DNA of 64,000 bases from Idiomarina sp. MD25a (GCF_001870515.1 NZ_MDGT01000002.1:496066-560065), one strand, 5' to 3'; positions 25,728-36,455 are shown, numbered from the stretch's first letter. Numbers and translations are program-made. Notes: generated by a model from the sequence alone, not told the origin.

Positions 25728-26390
25728 TTAATCCGGTAAAGCGAGTAGCTCCATCAAGGCATTGGGATGAGCGATGGCGTAATCTGCTAACCATTGTTGC
25801 GGTTGGTCAGTACTTGAGATATAGCCATACTCGGCAAGTACCGTTACCATACCTGCATTACGGCCTGCCACGATATCGCGCTCTGCATCACCAATATAAA
25901 CACAGTCCTTGGGGTCGACAGCAAGTTGTTCTGCTGCGTAGTAAAGTGGTTTGGGTGACGGTTTGGCTTCTTCCAACGTATCACCACAGACGACTACCGA
26001 AATACTTTGTAGCGCTTCAAACTGTGCAATCAGTGGGTGCGTAAGAAACTCAGGTTTATTGGTGACGATACCTATTTTAATCTGATTTCGGCGAAGCGAA
26101 CTCAGTAACATCTCGATACCGTCAAATAACTTACTATGTAACGCTAAGTTGTTGCGATAGATATCAAGAAATCTTGGTTTTAGCGCAAGCAGCGCGTCCT
26201 CATCCAGTTGCGTTAATGCCAATAACCCGCGAGAGCCGTGCGATGCTACTGGGGTAAAAATCTCAGCGGGTATCTCGGGCAGTCCTTGTTCGCGACAGAC
26301 TTGATTGAGCGCAAAGCCCAAATCCGGTGCTGAATCTAATAATGTGCCATCAAGGTCAAACAAAACTGCAGCTACCGGATGTTTGTTCAC
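25728..26390 (-). CDS. HAD-superfamily phosphatase (Gph/MupP type)
   Basis: The 220-residue protein has all HAD motifs: LFDLDGTLLDSAPD (nucleophile Asp), GIVTNKP (motif II), and KPSPKPL with YIGDAERDIVAGRNAG (motifs III/IV). It starts at GTG 26390, 17 bases after ubiG. Gph-type enzymes remove phosphoglycolate; in Pseudomonas the gene next to ubiG is MupP, a MurNAc-6-phosphate phosphatase of peptidoglycan recycling. The tail with QQWLADYAIAHPNALMELL and the ubiG link favour MupP somewhat, but the sequence alone does not settle it. Confidence 0.85.
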   Translation of the reverse strand: MNKHPVAAVLFDLDGTLLDSAPDLGFALNQVCREQGLPEIPAEIFTPVASHGSRGLLALTQLDEDALLALKPRFLDIYRNNLALHSKLFDGIEMLLSSLRRNQIKIGIVTNKPEFLTHPLIAQFEALQSISVVVCGDTLEEAKPSPKPLYYAAEQLAVDPKDCVYIGDAERDIVAGRNAGMVTVLAEYGYISSTDQPQQWLADYAIAHPNALMELLALPD

Positions 26391-26407
26391 GCGAGTTCCC
26401 TATTGAG

Positions 26408-27142
26408 TTAACGGGTTGGTTTGTGAAGTGCAACGATATAGTTAACGTCGACATCATGTTCGTCTAACATAAAGCCTTGCAACGGCTTATATACGATGCC
26501 ATTCATCTTTATAGCTTGCAATCCATGCGCGTCTGTCATACGAAGTAACTCAGATGGCTTAATAAATCGTTGATGCTGGTGAGTCCCTTTGGGTACCCAA
26601 CGTAAAACATGCTCAGCCGCCACAATACCTAGCAGCCAAGATTTCACGTTACGATTCAACGTAGAGAAAATAGCGTAACCGCCCGGTTTCACCATCTCAC
26701 ATACTGCACCAACAATGGCGGCAGGGTCAGGAACGTGTTCGAGCATTTCCAAACATGTGACGACATCAAACTGTGCGGTATGTTCCGCAGCAAAGTTTTC
26801 AGCGCTTATTTGCTGGTAATTGACACTGAGTTGCGACTCTAAAGCGTGAAGTCGAGCGACTTCTAACGAGTCATGCGCAAGGTCGATACCCGTTACCTGA
26901 GCGCCACGACTCGCCATACCCTCGGTTAATAAACCACCACCGCAACCCACATCAACAACATGCTTGTTGAATAACCCGCCTACTTGCTGTTCAATAAAGG
27001 TTAATCGCAATGGATTAATTTGATGCAGCGGTTTGAATTCGCCTTCGGTGTCCCACCATCGCGAAGCAAGGGCGGAAAATTTTTCGATTTCTTTTTCGTC
27101 AACGTTATTGCTAAGGGCACTTAAAGAGGCTCGTTCTGACAT
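26408..27142 (-). CDS. ubiG: Ubiquinone biosynthesis O-methyltransferase UbiG
   Basis: The 244-residue protein has the UbiG N-terminus EIEKFSALASRWWDTEGEFKPLH and NPLRLTFI, followed by the SAM loop VVDVGCGGGLLTEG (about residues 63-76) and VTGIDLAHDSLEVA. UbiG performs both O-methylations in ubiquinone synthesis and binds membranes. It is divergent from gyrA, a neighbour pairing also seen in E. coli. No good ribosome site is visible upstream of the ATG. Confidence 0.95.
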   Translation of the reverse strand: MSERASLSALSNNVDEKEIEKFSALASRWWDTEGEFKPLHQINPLRLTFIEQQVGGLFNKHVVDVGCGGGLLTEGMASRGAQVTGIDLAHDSLEVARLHALESQLSVNYQQISAENFAAEHTAQFDVVTCLEMLEHVPDPAAIVGAVCEMVKPGGYAIFSTLNRNVKSWLLGIVAAEHVLRWVPKGTHQHQRFIKPSELLRMTDAHGLQAIKMNGIVYKPLQGFMLDEHDVDVNYIVALHKPTR

Positions 27143-27292
27143 GTGTTAGAGGTTCCAAATTGGCGTAACTTCTATAGAGTTTACATCAGCGGACGTTTTT
27201 GAAAAAGAGGGTGCGTGTTCACCCCGTGACGGGTACAATACCTGATTAATTATAACAACGATTAAGTATAGCTTGAGTTTAGGGATACATAT

Positions 27293-29932
27293 ATGAGCGA
27301 TCTGGCTAGAGAAGTCTCACCCATCAATATCGAGGATGAATTAAAAAGTTCTTATCTTGATTACGCGATGAGCGTGATTGTGGGTCGAGCGCTTCCAGAT
27401 GTTCGGGATGGTTTGAAACCCGTGCATCGTCGCGTACTTTTCGCGATGAATGAATTGCGGAACGACTTCAACAAACCCTATAAAAAGTCTGCCCGTGTGG
27501 TGGGTGACGTTATCGGTAAATATCACCCACATGGCGACAGTGCGGTTTATGATACCATCGTGCGTATGGCACAACCGTTCTCGCTGCGCTACACCTTGGT
27601 TGATGGTCAAGGTAACTTCGGTTCAGTTGACGGTGATTCAGCCGCAGCCATGCGTTATACCGAAATTCGGATGGAAAAAATTGCCCATCAGTTGTTAGCC
27701 GATCTCGACAAAGAAACCGTCGATTTTGTTGATAACTACGATGGTACCGAGCGTATTCCAGACGTTTTGCCAACTAAAGTGCCTAACTTAATGGTCAATG
27801 GTTCATCGGGCATAGCGGTGGGCATGGCGACCAACATTCCTCCACATAACTTAACCGAAGTTATCAATGGCACCTTAGCGCTGATTGATAATCCAGAAAT
27901 CAGCATTGAAGAGCTGATGGAGTTTATTCCAGGACCTGACTTCCCAACGGCGGCGTCAATCTCGGGCCGTTCCGGTATTGTCGAGGCCTACAAAACAGGT
28001 CGCGGCCGCATTCATTTGCGTGCTAAAGCCGAGGTCGAAGTTGACGAAAAGTCAGGTCGTGAAAGCATTATCGTCAGTGAAATTCCATATCAGGTGAACA
28101 AAGCGCGTTTGATCGAGAAAATCGCTGAGTTGGTGAAAGAAAAACGCCTTGAGGGTATCAGTGGCTTGCGCGATGAGTCGGATAAAGACGGTATGCGTAT
28201 CGTTATTGAGATTCGTCGTGGTGATGTGGGCGAAGTGGTACTCAACCACCTGTACGCCAATACGCAAATGCAAGTCGTGTTCGGTATTAACATGGTTGCG
28301 CTTGATAAAGGTCAACCTAAGCTGTTCAACCTTTATCAGGTATTGGATGCGTTCGTTCGTCATCGCCGTGAAGTAGTGACACGTCGCTCGGTATATGAAT
28401 TACGTAAAGCGCGTGAACGCGCTCACATTTTAGAAGGCTTGGCGATTTCACTCGCGAATATCGATGAAGTGATTGAGCTTATTCGTCGCTCGCCAACCCC
28501 AGCAGAAGCTAAGCAGGGTTTGGTCGCGCGTGGCTGGCAGTTAGGCAATGTCGCGGCAATGCTTGAGTCCGCGGGTGTGGATGCAGCGCGTCCTGAACAC
28601 CTACCAGAAGAGTATGGTATTCGTGACGGTAGCTACTACCTGACCGAAGAGCAAGCACAGGCTATTTTGGATCTTCGCTTGCATAAGCTGACCGGCTTAG
28701 AGCACGAGAAGATCCTTGACGAATATAAAGGTCTGTTGAAGCAGATCGAAGAACTCCTGCATATCTTGCGCTCAACTGAACGTTTGATGGAAGTGATTCG
28801 CGAAGAGTTGGTTGAAATTCGTGACAACTTCGGTGATGCACGTAAAACCGAAATCACCGCGGCTGCGCACGATATCAGCATGGAAGACTTGATCAACGAA
28901 GAAGACGTTGTGGTAACGCTGTCTCACGAAGGCTATGTGAAGTATCAGCCATTAACTGAGTACGAAGCGCAACGCCGCGGTGGTAAAGGTAAAGCAGCCA
29001 CGAAGATGAAAGACGACGATTTCGTTGAGCGCCTGTGGGTTGCCAATACTCACGACACCATCTTATGTTTCTCGACCCGTGGTCGTATTTATTGGATGAA
29101 GGTCTATCAGTTGCCGTTGGCGAGTCGCGCTTCGCGCGGTAAGCCTATTGTCAACCTATTACCGCTTGAATCGGACGAGCGTATTACTGCAATTTTGCCG
29201 ACCCGTGATTACCCAGAAGAAAAGTTCGTCATCATGGCGACTAAGCACGGCACGGTTAAGAAAACACCGTTACCCGAATACTCGCGTCCGCGCAACGGCG
29301 GTATTATTGCGCTTAATCTGAATGATGGTGATGAACTTATCGGTGTTGATATCACTGATGGTGAGCAAGAAATCATGCTGTTCTCAGATGGCGGTAAAGT
29401 CGTTCGCTTTAGAGAAGATCAAGTACGTTCAATGGGTCGTACTGCTACCGGTGTGCGTGGTATCCGTCTAGAGGAAGGACAGAAAGTCGTCAGCCTTATC
29501 GTTCCGGGTACCTACGAAGATGAACAACAAGCGGCGATTCTGACGGTCACAGAAAACGGCTTTGGTAAACGCACCTTGGTCGAGGAATATCCGACTAAGA
29601 GCCGTGCTACTAAAGGTGTTGTGTCGATAAAAGTCAGCGAACGTAATGGTGCTGTAGTGGGCGCGATGGAAGTCGTGGATGGCAATGAGATCATGCTGAT
29701 CAGCAACAAAGGTACGCTGGTTCGTACGCGCGTCAATGAAGTCTCGATGGTCGGTCGTAACACGCAAGGCGTGCGTTTGATTCGTACCGGTGATGATGAA
29801 CAAGTTGTTGGCTTACAGCGCATTGATGAAGTCGACGAGGACGATCTCGAAGATGTGGTTGTTGAAGGTGAAGCAAGTGAAGCGACATCTGAACAACAGT
29901 CGTCTGATAAATCTGAGGCAAACGATGAGTAA
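27293..29932 (+). CDS. gyrA: DNA gyrase subunit A
   Basis: The 879-residue protein follows E. coli numbering closely at the N-terminus. Catalytic Tyr122 lies in AAAMRYTE. The quinolone region [16 protein letters not shown] has the susceptible Ser83 and Asp87. The GyrA box QRRGGKGK begins the C-terminal DNA-wrapping domain, and an acidic Glu/Asp-rich tail ends the protein. With GyrB it introduces negative supercoils. The stop overlaps serC by eight bases, which suggests coupling between the two. Confidence 0.98.
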   Translation: MSDLAREVSPINIEDELKSSYLDYAMSVIVGRALPDVRDGLKPVHRRVLFAMNELRNDFNKPYKKSARVVGDVIGKYHPHGDSAVYDTIVRMAQPFSLRYTLVDGQGNFGSVDGDSAAAMRYTEIRMEKIAHQLLADLDKETVDFVDNYDGTERIPDVLPTKVPNLMVNGSSGIAVGMATNIPPHNLTEVINGTLALIDNPEISIEELMEFIPGPDFPTAASISGRSGIVEAYKTGRGRIHLRAKAEVEVDEKSGRESIIVSEIPYQVNKARLIEKIAELVKEKRLEGISGLRDESDKDGMRIVIEIRRGDVGEVVLNHLYANTQMQVVFGINMVALDKGQPKLFNLYQVLDAFVRHRREVVTRRSVYELRKARERAHILEGLAISLANIDEVIELIRRSPTPAEAKQGLVARGWQLGNVAAMLESAGVDAARPEHLPEEYGIRDGSYYLTEEQAQAILDLRLHKLTGLEHEKILDEYKGLLKQIEELLHILRSTERLMEVIREELVEIRDNFGDARKTEITAAAHDISMEDLINEEDVVVTLSHEGYVKYQPLTEYEAQRRGGKGKAATKMKDDDFVERLWVANTHDTILCFSTRGRIYWMKVYQLPLASRASRGKPIVNLLPLESDERITAILPTRDYPEEKFVIMATKHGTVKKTPLPEYSRPRNGGIIALNLNDGDELIGVDITDGEQEIMLFSDGGKVVRFREDQVRSMGRTATGVRGIRLEEGQKVVSLIVPGTYEDEQQAAILTVTENGFGKRTLVEEYPTKSRATKGVVSIKVSERNGAVVGAMEVVDGNEIMLISNKGTLVRTRVNEVSMVGRNTQGVRLIRTGDDEQVVGLQRIDEVDEDDLEDVVVEGEASEATSEQQSSDKSEANDE

Positions 29933-31010
29933 GATCTTTAACTTTTCGGCCGGGCCGGCGATGTTACCGGCCGAGGTCATGCTGCAAGCACAGGAAGAGT
30001 TCTTACAATGGAACGGCACAGGTGTCTCGGTGATGGAATTTTCACACCGCGATCCTGCTTACGTAAAAATGGCGCAAGAAGCTGAGCAAGACTTGCGAGA
30101 GTTGTTGAGCGTACCGGATGATTATCATGTATTGTTTTTGCAAGGTGGTGGTCGCGGTCAGTTCTCTGCCGTGCCACAAAACATTGCAGCAAAAACAGAC
30201 ACTGTCGATTATCTTGATTGCGGCACTTGGTCAGGATATGCCATTCGAGAGGCTGAGAAGTATGTGAGCCAAGTTAATGTTGTGGGCGCAGCTCAACAAA
30301 CAGAGCAGGGCAAACGTATCCAACCCGCCAGTGAATGGCAATTAAGTAACAATGCGCGTTACTTCCACTATTGCCCGAATGAGACAGTGGATGGCATTGC
30401 GATTCATGATATTCCTGATGTGCAGGCACCTATCGTTGCCGATATGTCTTCTAATATCCTTTCTGCACCACTCGATGTTAGCCGTTTTGGAGTTATTTAC
30501 GCAGGCGCTCAAAAAAACATTGGTCCTTCAGGCTTTGCTATCGCGATTGTTAAGAAATCACTCTTAGGTCAACCACAACCTGAGGTGAGTTCGATTATGG
30601 ACTATCAGTTACAGGCCAAAGATAACTCGATGTACAACACCCCCAATACCTTTGCTTGGTACCTCTCTGGGCTCGTGTTTAAGTGGCTGAAAAGACAAGG
30701 CGGTGTTGCGGGTATGGGTGAGCTCAACCAGCGTAAAGCCAAGGCTTTGTATGACTATGTTGACGCGTCTGACTTCTATCGAAATGAAGTTCACCCTGAC
30801 TATCGGTCTATTATGAATGTACCCTTTCAATTAGCTGACGATGAGCTCGACAAGCACTTTCTAGAGCAAGCTCATCAGGCAGGCCTAGTCGGTCTCAAAG
30901 GTCATCGATTTGTCGGTGGCATGCGTGCGAGCCTGTACAATGCCATGCCTTATGCGGGCGTTGAGGCGTTGATTGACTTTATGCGCGAATTTGAGCGTAC
31001 AAACGGCTAA
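29925..31010 (+). CDS. serC: Phosphoserine aminotransferase SerC
   Basis: ATG 29925 ([20 protein letters not shown]) matches the family start; the longer frame from 29790 is gyrA antiframe. The 361-residue enzyme has the phosphate and PLP sites [20 protein letters not shown], and the Lys-containing [12 protein letters not shown], where the Lys forms the Schiff base. It makes phosphoserine and, in this group, also 4-phosphohydroxythreonine for vitamin B6. The eight-base overlap with gyrA is unusual for such unrelated functions; hisC follows 40 bases later. Confidence 0.97.
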   Translation: MSKIFNFSAGPAMLPAEVMLQAQEEFLQWNGTGVSVMEFSHRDPAYVKMAQEAEQDLRELLSVPDDYHVLFLQGGGRGQFSAVPQNIAAKTDTVDYLDCGTWSGYAIREAEKYVSQVNVVGAAQQTEQGKRIQPASEWQLSNNARYFHYCPNETVDGIAIHDIPDVQAPIVADMSSNILSAPLDVSRFGVIYAGAQKNIGPSGFAIAIVKKSLLGQPQPEVSSIMDYQLQAKDNSMYNTPNTFAWYLSGLVFKWLKRQGGVAGMGELNQRKAKALYDYVDASDFYRNEVHPDYRSIMNVPFQLADDELDKHFLEQAHQAGLVGLKGHRFVGGMRASLYNAMPYAGVEALIDFMREFERTNG

Positions 31011-31050
31011 ATCTGCTTATCAAAATAAAAGAACAAAAGAAGGAATGAGC

Positions 31051-32154
31051 ATGGCAAAGTTTGATGCAACCCAGATGGCAAACCCCGGCGTTAGGGAGTT
31101 ACAACCCTATCAAGCGGGCAAACCAATGGATGAACTGCAGCGTGAACTAGGCTTAGATAAAGTCGTTAAGTTGGCTTCAAATGAGAATCCGTTGGGTATC
31201 AGTGCACGTGTTAAGCAAGCTCTCCAGAGTGAAATCGATGATTTAATTCGTTACCCGGACGCTAATGGCTTTTATCTTAAAAGCAAAATTGCTGACAAGT
31301 TCTCGGTAGCGACAAATCAAGTGACCTTAGGCAATGGCTCAAATGACGTACTCGAGCTATTAGCGCGTACCTTTGTCAGTGATCAACACGAAGTTATTTT
31401 TTCTCAGCATGCGTTTGTTGTTTACCCATTGGTGACGAAAGCGATTGGGGCAACACCGGTCGCGGTTCCTGCCAAAGATTATGGACATGATCTTGATGCG
31501 ATGCTGGCGGCGATAACACCGAAAACGAAGATGATATTCGTCGCCAACCCAAATAATCCGACGGGTACATTTTTGACGACAGATGCATTGTATAACTTTG
31601 TCAAACAAGTACCTGATAACGTTTTGGTCGTGCTTGATGAGGCCTATTACGAATATATTCCGAATGACGAGCGCGCGCCTTCCATTGAGTGGCTTGCGGA
31701 GTTTGAAAATTTAGTGGTGACACGCACCTTTTCAAAGGCCTATGGTCTTGCAGGGTTACGTGCTGGTTTTTCGGTGAGTTCTGCGGCGATTGCCGACTTA
31801 ATGAACCGTATTCGCCAACCGTTTAATGTTAATGCGCTGTCATTGAAAGCGGCGGAAGTGGCATTAGATGATGATGATTATCTTGCTGAAGCGGTGCGCG
31901 CGAATGCACAAGGGATGCAGCAGTTGATTCGCTTTTGTGAGCAACACGACTTCAACTATATTCCTTCGTATGGCAACTTCCTTACTATTGAAGTGGGACC
32001 GGACGCTGGTAATATTTATCAAAAGTTATTGCATGAAGGCGTGATTGTACGTCCAGTCGCAGGCTACGAATTACCTCATCATCTGCGTGTAAGTATCGGT
32101 CTGCGAGAAGAGAACCAAGCGTTCATCGAAGCAATGGAGCGCATTGTTAAATAA
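31051..32154 (+). CDS. hisC: Histidinol-phosphate/aromatic aminotransferase (HisC2-like)
   Basis: ATG 31051 is seven bases after AGAAGGA; ATG 31045 is too close to that site. The 367-residue class II fold-type I aminotransferase shows KLASNENPLG, the NPNNPTG cofactor motif, VVLDEAYYEY, and FSKAYGLAGLRAGF with the PLP Lys. HisC-like proteins beside aroA often transaminate aromatic amino acids as well as histidinol phosphate. The absence of other his genes here and the serC-hisC-aroA order support a HisC2 role in aromatic synthesis, by inference. Confidence 0.9.
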   Translation: MAKFDATQMANPGVRELQPYQAGKPMDELQRELGLDKVVKLASNENPLGISARVKQALQSEIDDLIRYPDANGFYLKSKIADKFSVATNQVTLGNGSNDVLELLARTFVSDQHEVIFSQHAFVVYPLVTKAIGATPVAVPAKDYGHDLDAMLAAITPKTKMIFVANPNNPTGTFLTTDALYNFVKQVPDNVLVVLDEAYYEYIPNDERAPSIEWLAEFENLVVTRTFSKAYGLAGLRAGFSVSSAAIADLMNRIRQPFNVNALSLKAAEVALDDDDYLAEAVRANAQGMQQLIRFCEQHDFNYIPSYGNFLTIEVGPDAGNIYQKLLHEGVIVRPVAGYELPHHLRVSIGLREENQAFIEAMERIVK

Positions 32155-32164
32155 AGGTATTACG

Positions 32165-33469
32165 TTGTTGAATTTACCTGATCCGCTACACCTTGCGCCG
32201 CGTTCAGCGTGTAGCGGCACGGTTACACTGCCGGGTTCGAAGAGCATCTCAAACCGTGCACTGCTGATGGCGGCATTGTGTAGCCAACCTGTGACCTTAA
32301 AGAACGTGCTTGAAAGTGATGATACGGCGCGCATGATCGAAGCCTTAATGACACTCGGCGTATCTGTTAAACGCAGTGATTTGGATCCCTCCGAATACCA
32401 AGTCGAAGGCTGTGGTGGCCGTTGGCAACCCGCTCATAACGAACTCTATCTTGGCAATGCCGGCACCGCCGTCCGTCCTCTTGTCGCTGTGCTCGCCGCC
32501 TCATTGAGCAACACGCAAGTGATGCGGCTTGATGGCAATGCGCGCATGCGCGAGCGCCCAATCGCGGCGCTAATCGATAGCTTAATCGCGGCCGGCGCAA
32601 ACATTCAGTGTCATGCAGAACCCGGTTTCTTACCGTTGACTATCGAGAGTGGTTTTAAGGGCGGAGAGGTGACTATTGATGGTAGCGCGTCGAGTCAATA
32701 CATCTCGGCGTTGTTGATGGCTTTACCTTTGCTTGCTGACGACAGCGAATTGTTATTAGTGAACGAGGTTATCTCGGTTCCTTATATCGAACTCACCTTA
32801 TCGATGCTGCGTGATTTTGGCATTCAAATTGATAAACACAGTGACCGTCATTACAAAATTCCCGGTCGCCAGAGCTATCGTTCGCCAGGCAGTTATTTTG
32901 TTGAAGGTGATGCAAGCGGAGCGAGCTACTGGATTGGCGCTGCCGCAATTAGTGGTGGTCCAATCACGATTTATGGTGTGGGTAAAAATTCAATTCAGGG
33001 CGATGTACATTTCGCCGAACTTGCACAGCAAATGGGCGCAAACGTAGACATGCTGGATAACGCAATTCGTGTCTCCCGAAACGCTGAGCTCACTGCGATC
33101 GATATTGACTGCAACAACGTGCCTGATGCGGCAATGACGCTCGCTCCTATGGCATTATTTGCTCAAGGGACGACGGTGATTCGTAACGTCGCCAGTTGGC
33201 GCGTGAAAGAGACCGACCGATTGGCAGCGATGGCGACTGAACTACGTAAAGTCGGCGCACAGGTGGAAGAGGGCGATGACTATTTATCTGTGACGGCCCC
33301 TCAGCATTGGCAGCACGCTACGCTAGACACCTACGATGACCATCGCATGGCGATGTGTAGTGCCTTGATTGCGTTTTCTCCGGTAGGCGTCAGCATCAAT
33401 GATCCTCAATGTTGCTCAAAGACGTACCCCCAGTTTTTTGATGAATTTTCACGGCTTTGTCACGATTAA
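32165..33469 (+). CDS. aroA: 3-phosphoshikimate 1-carboxyvinyltransferase (EPSP synthase)
   Basis: No ATG fits the start. TTG 32165 (or the adjacent TTG 32168) lies seven bases after AAAGG and gives 434 residues, close to the family's 427. Motifs are those of class I enzymes: LPGSKSISNRALLMA, LYLGNAGTAVRPL, DGNARMRERPI, EGDASGASYW, and DDHRMAMC near the end. It joins phosphoenolpyruvate to shikimate-3-phosphate in the chorismate pathway. It starts ten bases after hisC, with cmk downstream. Confidence 0.95.
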   Translation: MLNLPDPLHLAPRSACSGTVTLPGSKSISNRALLMAALCSQPVTLKNVLESDDTARMIEALMTLGVSVKRSDLDPSEYQVEGCGGRWQPAHNELYLGNAGTAVRPLVAVLAASLSNTQVMRLDGNARMRERPIAALIDSLIAAGANIQCHAEPGFLPLTIESGFKGGEVTIDGSASSQYISALLMALPLLADDSELLLVNEVISVPYIELTLSMLRDFGIQIDKHSDRHYKIPGRQSYRSPGSYFVEGDASGASYWIGAAAISGGPITIYGVGKNSIQGDVHFAELAQQMGANVDMLDNAIRVSRNAELTAIDIDCNNVPDAAMTLAPMALFAQGTTVIRNVASWRVKETDRLAAMATELRKVGAQVEEGDDYLSVTAPQHWQHATLDTYDDHRMAMCSALIAFSPVGVSINDPQCCSKTYPQFFDEFSRLCHD

Positions 33470-33538
33470 AATATAGTCTTATATCAAACTTTGATGTAAA
33501 CAGCGCGTGACAAAAGATGCAAAATTTTCACAAATCAG

Positions 33539-33544
33539 TATAAT
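33539..33544 (+). promoter_or_regulatory. Candidate -10 element for cmk/rpsA
   Basis: A perfect TATAAT lies between aroA and cmk, 43 bases before the cmk ATG. No good -35 is seen 16-18 bases upstream (GATGCA at 17), so the call rests on the -10 alone. Confidence 0.4.
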
Positions 33545-33587
33545 TGCGCGCTTAAATCTGCAAAGAGCAGGGCAAATAGAGGAATTT

Positions 33588-34280
33588 ATGGCGACTCGCG
33601 TACCCGTAATTACAATCGATGGGCCAAGTGGCTCAGGCAAAGGCACAGTGAGCCGTTTGTTGGCCGAGAAGTTAGGCTGGCATCTTCTTGATAGTGGCGC
33701 AATCTATCGTGTGTTGGCATTAGCCGCGATTCATCATGATTTTGAGCCTGACGAAGAAGAGAAACTTGTCACGTTAGCTTCACACCTCGATGTGAAGTTT
33801 GAAGCGGAGGAAGACAAAGGACTTACTCATATCATCTTAGAGGGTGAGGACGTTACTCTAACGATTCGCACTGAAAGTGTGGGCAACATGGCATCGAAGA
33901 TCGCCGCTCTACCAAGGGTTAGAGAAGCATTGTTACGCCGCCAGCGTGGCTTTAAAGAGCTACCAGGGTTGATAGCAGACGGTCGAGATATGGGCACTGT
34001 CGTGTTCACTGATGCGGATGCTAAAGTATTCTTAACTGCCTCAGCTGAGGAACGCGCACAACGTCGCTTCCTACAATTGAAGGAAAAGGGTTTTGATGCT
34101 AACATTGACCAATTAATAACCGAAATAAAAGAGCGAGATGATCGCGACACAAATCGCGCTGTTGCGCCGCTCAAACCGGCTGAAGATGCTTTGTACATTG
34201 ATTCAAGTGACAAAAGCATAGATGAAGTCGTCGATTCGGTGATGGAGTTTGCACATAGCAAACTGTCACAAACTAGCTAG
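33588..34280 (+). CDS. cmk: Cytidylate kinase
   Basis: ATG 33588 follows GAGGA and starts [20 protein letters not shown], with the P-loop GPSGSGKGT. An upstream in-frame start at 33507 would span the likely promoter. The 230-residue enzyme has the [10 protein letters not shown] substrate segment, [12 protein letters not shown], and the LID arginines in [10 protein letters not shown]. It phosphorylates CMP and dCMP. It precedes rpsA, the usual order in gammaproteobacteria. Confidence 0.97.
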   Translation: MATRVPVITIDGPSGSGKGTVSRLLAEKLGWHLLDSGAIYRVLALAAIHHDFEPDEEEKLVTLASHLDVKFEAEEDKGLTHIILEGEDVTLTIRTESVGNMASKIAALPRVREALLRRQRGFKELPGLIADGRDMGTVVFTDADAKVFLTASAEERAQRRFLQLKEKGFDANIDQLITEIKERDDRDTNRAVAPLKPAEDALYIDSSDKSIDEVVDSVMEFAHSKLSQTS

Positions 34281-34306
34281 CTGGTCATAAGACGAGCTAT
34301 TTAGGG

Positions 34307-34376
34307 ACCTGCTGTAAGGATACGTGCAGGTGATTTTAATAACCCCGCTGAACAGGATGTCCAGTGGATGTCATCT
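34307..34376 (+). promoter_or_regulatory. Structured rpsA leader with GGA-bearing hairpins
   Basis: ACCTGC (34307-34312) pairs with GCAGGT (34326-34331), and inside GTA/TAC can pair to leave an AGGA loop. A second hairpin, GGATG...CATCT (about 34355-34375), has TGGA in its loop. The true start has little Shine-Dalgarno sequence. In enterics S1 binds such GGA-loop hairpins upstream of its own gene to autoregulate. That role is inferred here from form and position. Confidence 0.55.
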
Positions 34377-34396
34377 AAAAAGTGAAGTTAATACAT

Positions 34397-36073
34397 ATGT
34401 CAGAAAATTTTGCACAGCTGTTTGAAGAGAGCCTGAAAGAAGTCGAAACTCGTCCGGGTTCTATCGTTAAAGGTACTGTCGTTGCGATCGAAAAAGATCT
34501 TGTTTTAGTCGACGCAGGCCTGAAATCTGAAAGTGCTATCCCTGCCGAACAATTCCGTAATGCTGACGGCGAACTTGAAATCACAGTAGGTGACGAGATC
34601 GACGTAGCGTTAGACGCGGTTGAAGACGGTTTCGGTGAAACAATTCTTTCACGCGAAAAAGCTAAGCGCTATGAAGCTTGGCTGCAGCTGGAAAAAGCAT
34701 ACGAAGATAACGCAACTGTTACTGGTATCATTTCTGGTAAAGTTAAAGGTGGTTTCACTGTGGATCTTGGCGGCGTTCGCGCGTTCTTGCCAGGTTCATT
34801 GGTTGACGTACGTCCAGTACGTGAAACTGCACACCTTGAAAACAAAGACCTTGAATTCAAAGTTATCAAGCTTGATCAGAAGCGCAACAACGTTGTTGTT
34901 TCTCGCCGCGCAGTTATCGAGAAAGAAAACAGTGCAGAGCGTGAAGAGCTTCTTGAGAACTTGCAAGAAGGTCAAGAAGTTCAAGGTATCGTTAAGAATC
35001 TTACCGATTACGGTGCGTTCGTTGACCTTGGCGGCGTAGATGGCTTGTTGCACATCACCGACATGGCTTGGAAACGTGTTAAGCACCCAAGCGAAATCGT
35101 TAATGTTGGCGACGAAATCACTGTTAAAGTACTTAAGTTTGATCGCGAGCGCACTCGTGTATCACTTGGTCTTAAGCAGCTTGGCGAAGATCCATGGGCG
35201 GATATCGCAAACCGTTACCCAGAAGGCACTCGCCTGACTGGCCGCGTGACTAACTTGACTGATTACGGCTGCTTCGTTGAAATCGAAGAAGGCGTTGAAG
35301 GTCTTGTACACGTGTCAGAAATGGATTGGACTAACAAAAACGTTCATCCTTCTAAAGTGGTTAACTTGGATGACACTGTTGAAGTTATGGTCCTTGAAAT
35401 TGACGAAGAACGTCGTCGTATTTCTCTTGGCCTTAAGCAGTGTAAACCTAACCCTTGGGAAGAGTTTGCTAAGAACCACAACAAAGGCGATAAAGTCTCT
35501 GGCAAGATCAAGTCAATCACTGACTTTGGTATCTTCATCGGCCTAGAAGGCGGTATCGACGGTTTGGTTCACCTTTCAGACATCAGCTGGAACGCAACTG
35601 GCGAAGAAGCGGTCCGCGATTATAAGAAAGGCGAAGAAGTGACTGCAGTCGTAATGCAAGTTGACGCAGAGCGTGAGCGTATTTCTTTAGGTATCAAACA
35701 GCTTGAAGAAGACCCGTTCAACAACTTCTTAGCGGCGAACAAGAAAGGTTCTATCGTAAACGGTACTATCACTGAAGTAGACGCTAAAGGTGCTAAAGTA
35801 GAATTAGCAGATAGCGTTGAAGGTTATATCCGTGCAGCTGACATCTCACGTGAGCGCGTTGAAGACGCAAGCACTGAGTTGAACGTTGGCGATAGCGTTG
35901 AAGCGCGCTTCATGGGCGTGGACCGTAAGAACCGTACGTTAAGCTTGTCTATCCGTGCGAAAGACGAAGTTGAAGAAAAAGAAGCCGTTGAGCAAGTGAA
36001 CAAACAGCAAGATAGCTCTGGTATTAACAGTGCTATGGCTGACGCGTTCAAGGCTGCTAAGACCGACGATTAA
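34397..36073 (+). CDS. rpsA: 30S ribosomal protein S1
   Basis: ATG 34397 gives [13 protein letters not shown] and 558 residues, as in E. coli (557). Six S1 domains are present; the later ones show repeats of [20 protein letters not shown] and [20 protein letters not shown] type. The C-terminus is charged and disordered. S1 binds mRNA at the small subunit and melts structure so leaders can be translated. A start five codons earlier (GTG 34382) is not supported. The leader lacks a strong ribosome site, as in other rpsA genes. Confidence 0.98.
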   Translation: MSENFAQLFEESLKEVETRPGSIVKGTVVAIEKDLVLVDAGLKSESAIPAEQFRNADGELEITVGDEIDVALDAVEDGFGETILSREKAKRYEAWLQLEKAYEDNATVTGIISGKVKGGFTVDLGGVRAFLPGSLVDVRPVRETAHLENKDLEFKVIKLDQKRNNVVVSRRAVIEKENSAEREELLENLQEGQEVQGIVKNLTDYGAFVDLGGVDGLLHITDMAWKRVKHPSEIVNVGDEITVKVLKFDRERTRVSLGLKQLGEDPWADIANRYPEGTRLTGRVTNLTDYGCFVEIEEGVEGLVHVSEMDWTNKNVHPSKVVNLDDTVEVMVLEIDEERRRISLGLKQCKPNPWEEFAKNHNKGDKVSGKIKSITDFGIFIGLEGGIDGLVHLSDISWNATGEEAVRDYKKGEEVTAVVMQVDAERERISLGIKQLEEDPFNNFLAANKKGSIVNGTITEVDAKGAKVELADSVEGYIRAADISRERVEDASTELNVGDSVEARFMGVDRKNRTLSLSIRAKDEVEEKEAVEQVNKQQDSSGINSAMADAFKAAKTDD

Positions 36074-36101
36074 TTAAACCTTGAGTGAGGAGGGTGGCAA
36101 G

Positions 36102-36386
36102 ATGACAAAATCGGAGTTGATTGAGAAATTAACCCTGAAGTTTTCGGACCTTCCTCCGCGAACGATTGAGTCGTCTGTGAAAGATATTCTTGAGCAGATG
36201 ATTCAAAGTTTGGCAAAGGGTCGTCGTATTGAGATACGAGGCTTTGGAAGTTTTTCACTTCACTATAGAGCGCCACGTATCGGCCGTAACCCAAAAACCG
36301 GAGAGCGAGTTGAGTTGGACGGTAAGTACGTTCCTCACTTCAAACCGGGTAAAGAGTTACGGGAACGCGTCGACAATTTTAATTAG
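36102..36386 (+). CDS. ihfB: Integration host factor subunit beta
   Basis: ATG 36102 lies behind GAGGAGGGTGG and gives 94 residues. It has [10 protein letters not shown] at the N-terminus, [20 protein letters not shown] (beta-arm with the intercalating Pro), and [11 protein letters not shown] near the end. With IhfA it bends DNA by about 160 degrees. It follows rpsA by 28 bases as in E. coli. Confidence 0.97.
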   Translation: MTKSELIEKLTLKFSDLPPRTIESSVKDILEQMIQSLAKGRRIEIRGFGSFSLHYRAPRIGRNPKTGERVELDGKYVPHFKPGKELRERVDNFN

Positions 36387-36403
36387 TTTGCGTTCGTTCG
36401 TTG

Positions 36404-36437
36404 AAAACGGCATGCTATACTGGCATGCCGTTTTTAT
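36404..36437 (+). terminator. Rho-independent terminator after ihfB
   Basis: AAAACGGCATGC-TATACTG-GCATGCCGTTTT followed by more T separates ihfB from lapA, which then needs its own promoter. Confidence 0.85.
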
Positions 36438-36455
36438 TTATATGAGGCTCGGAAC

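Noticed and set aside
27199-27239. TTGAAA and TACAAT as the gyrA promoter
   Set aside because: The spacer is 29 bases, far outside the working range.
28052-28363. Long antisense frames in gyrA
   Set aside because: They mirror codon bias of a highly expressed gene and show no family motif or start signals.
29790-29924. Longer serC start within gyrA
   Set aside because: The extra residues are gyrA read in another frame; SerC proteins start at [11 protein letters not shown].
33507-33587. Longer cmk start
   Set aside because: The stretch contains the likely TATAAT, and ATG 33588 has a good ribosome site and the conserved N-terminus.
36070-36294. Minus-strand frame across the start of ihfB
   Set aside because: It is a shadow of ihfB without promoter or ribosome site.
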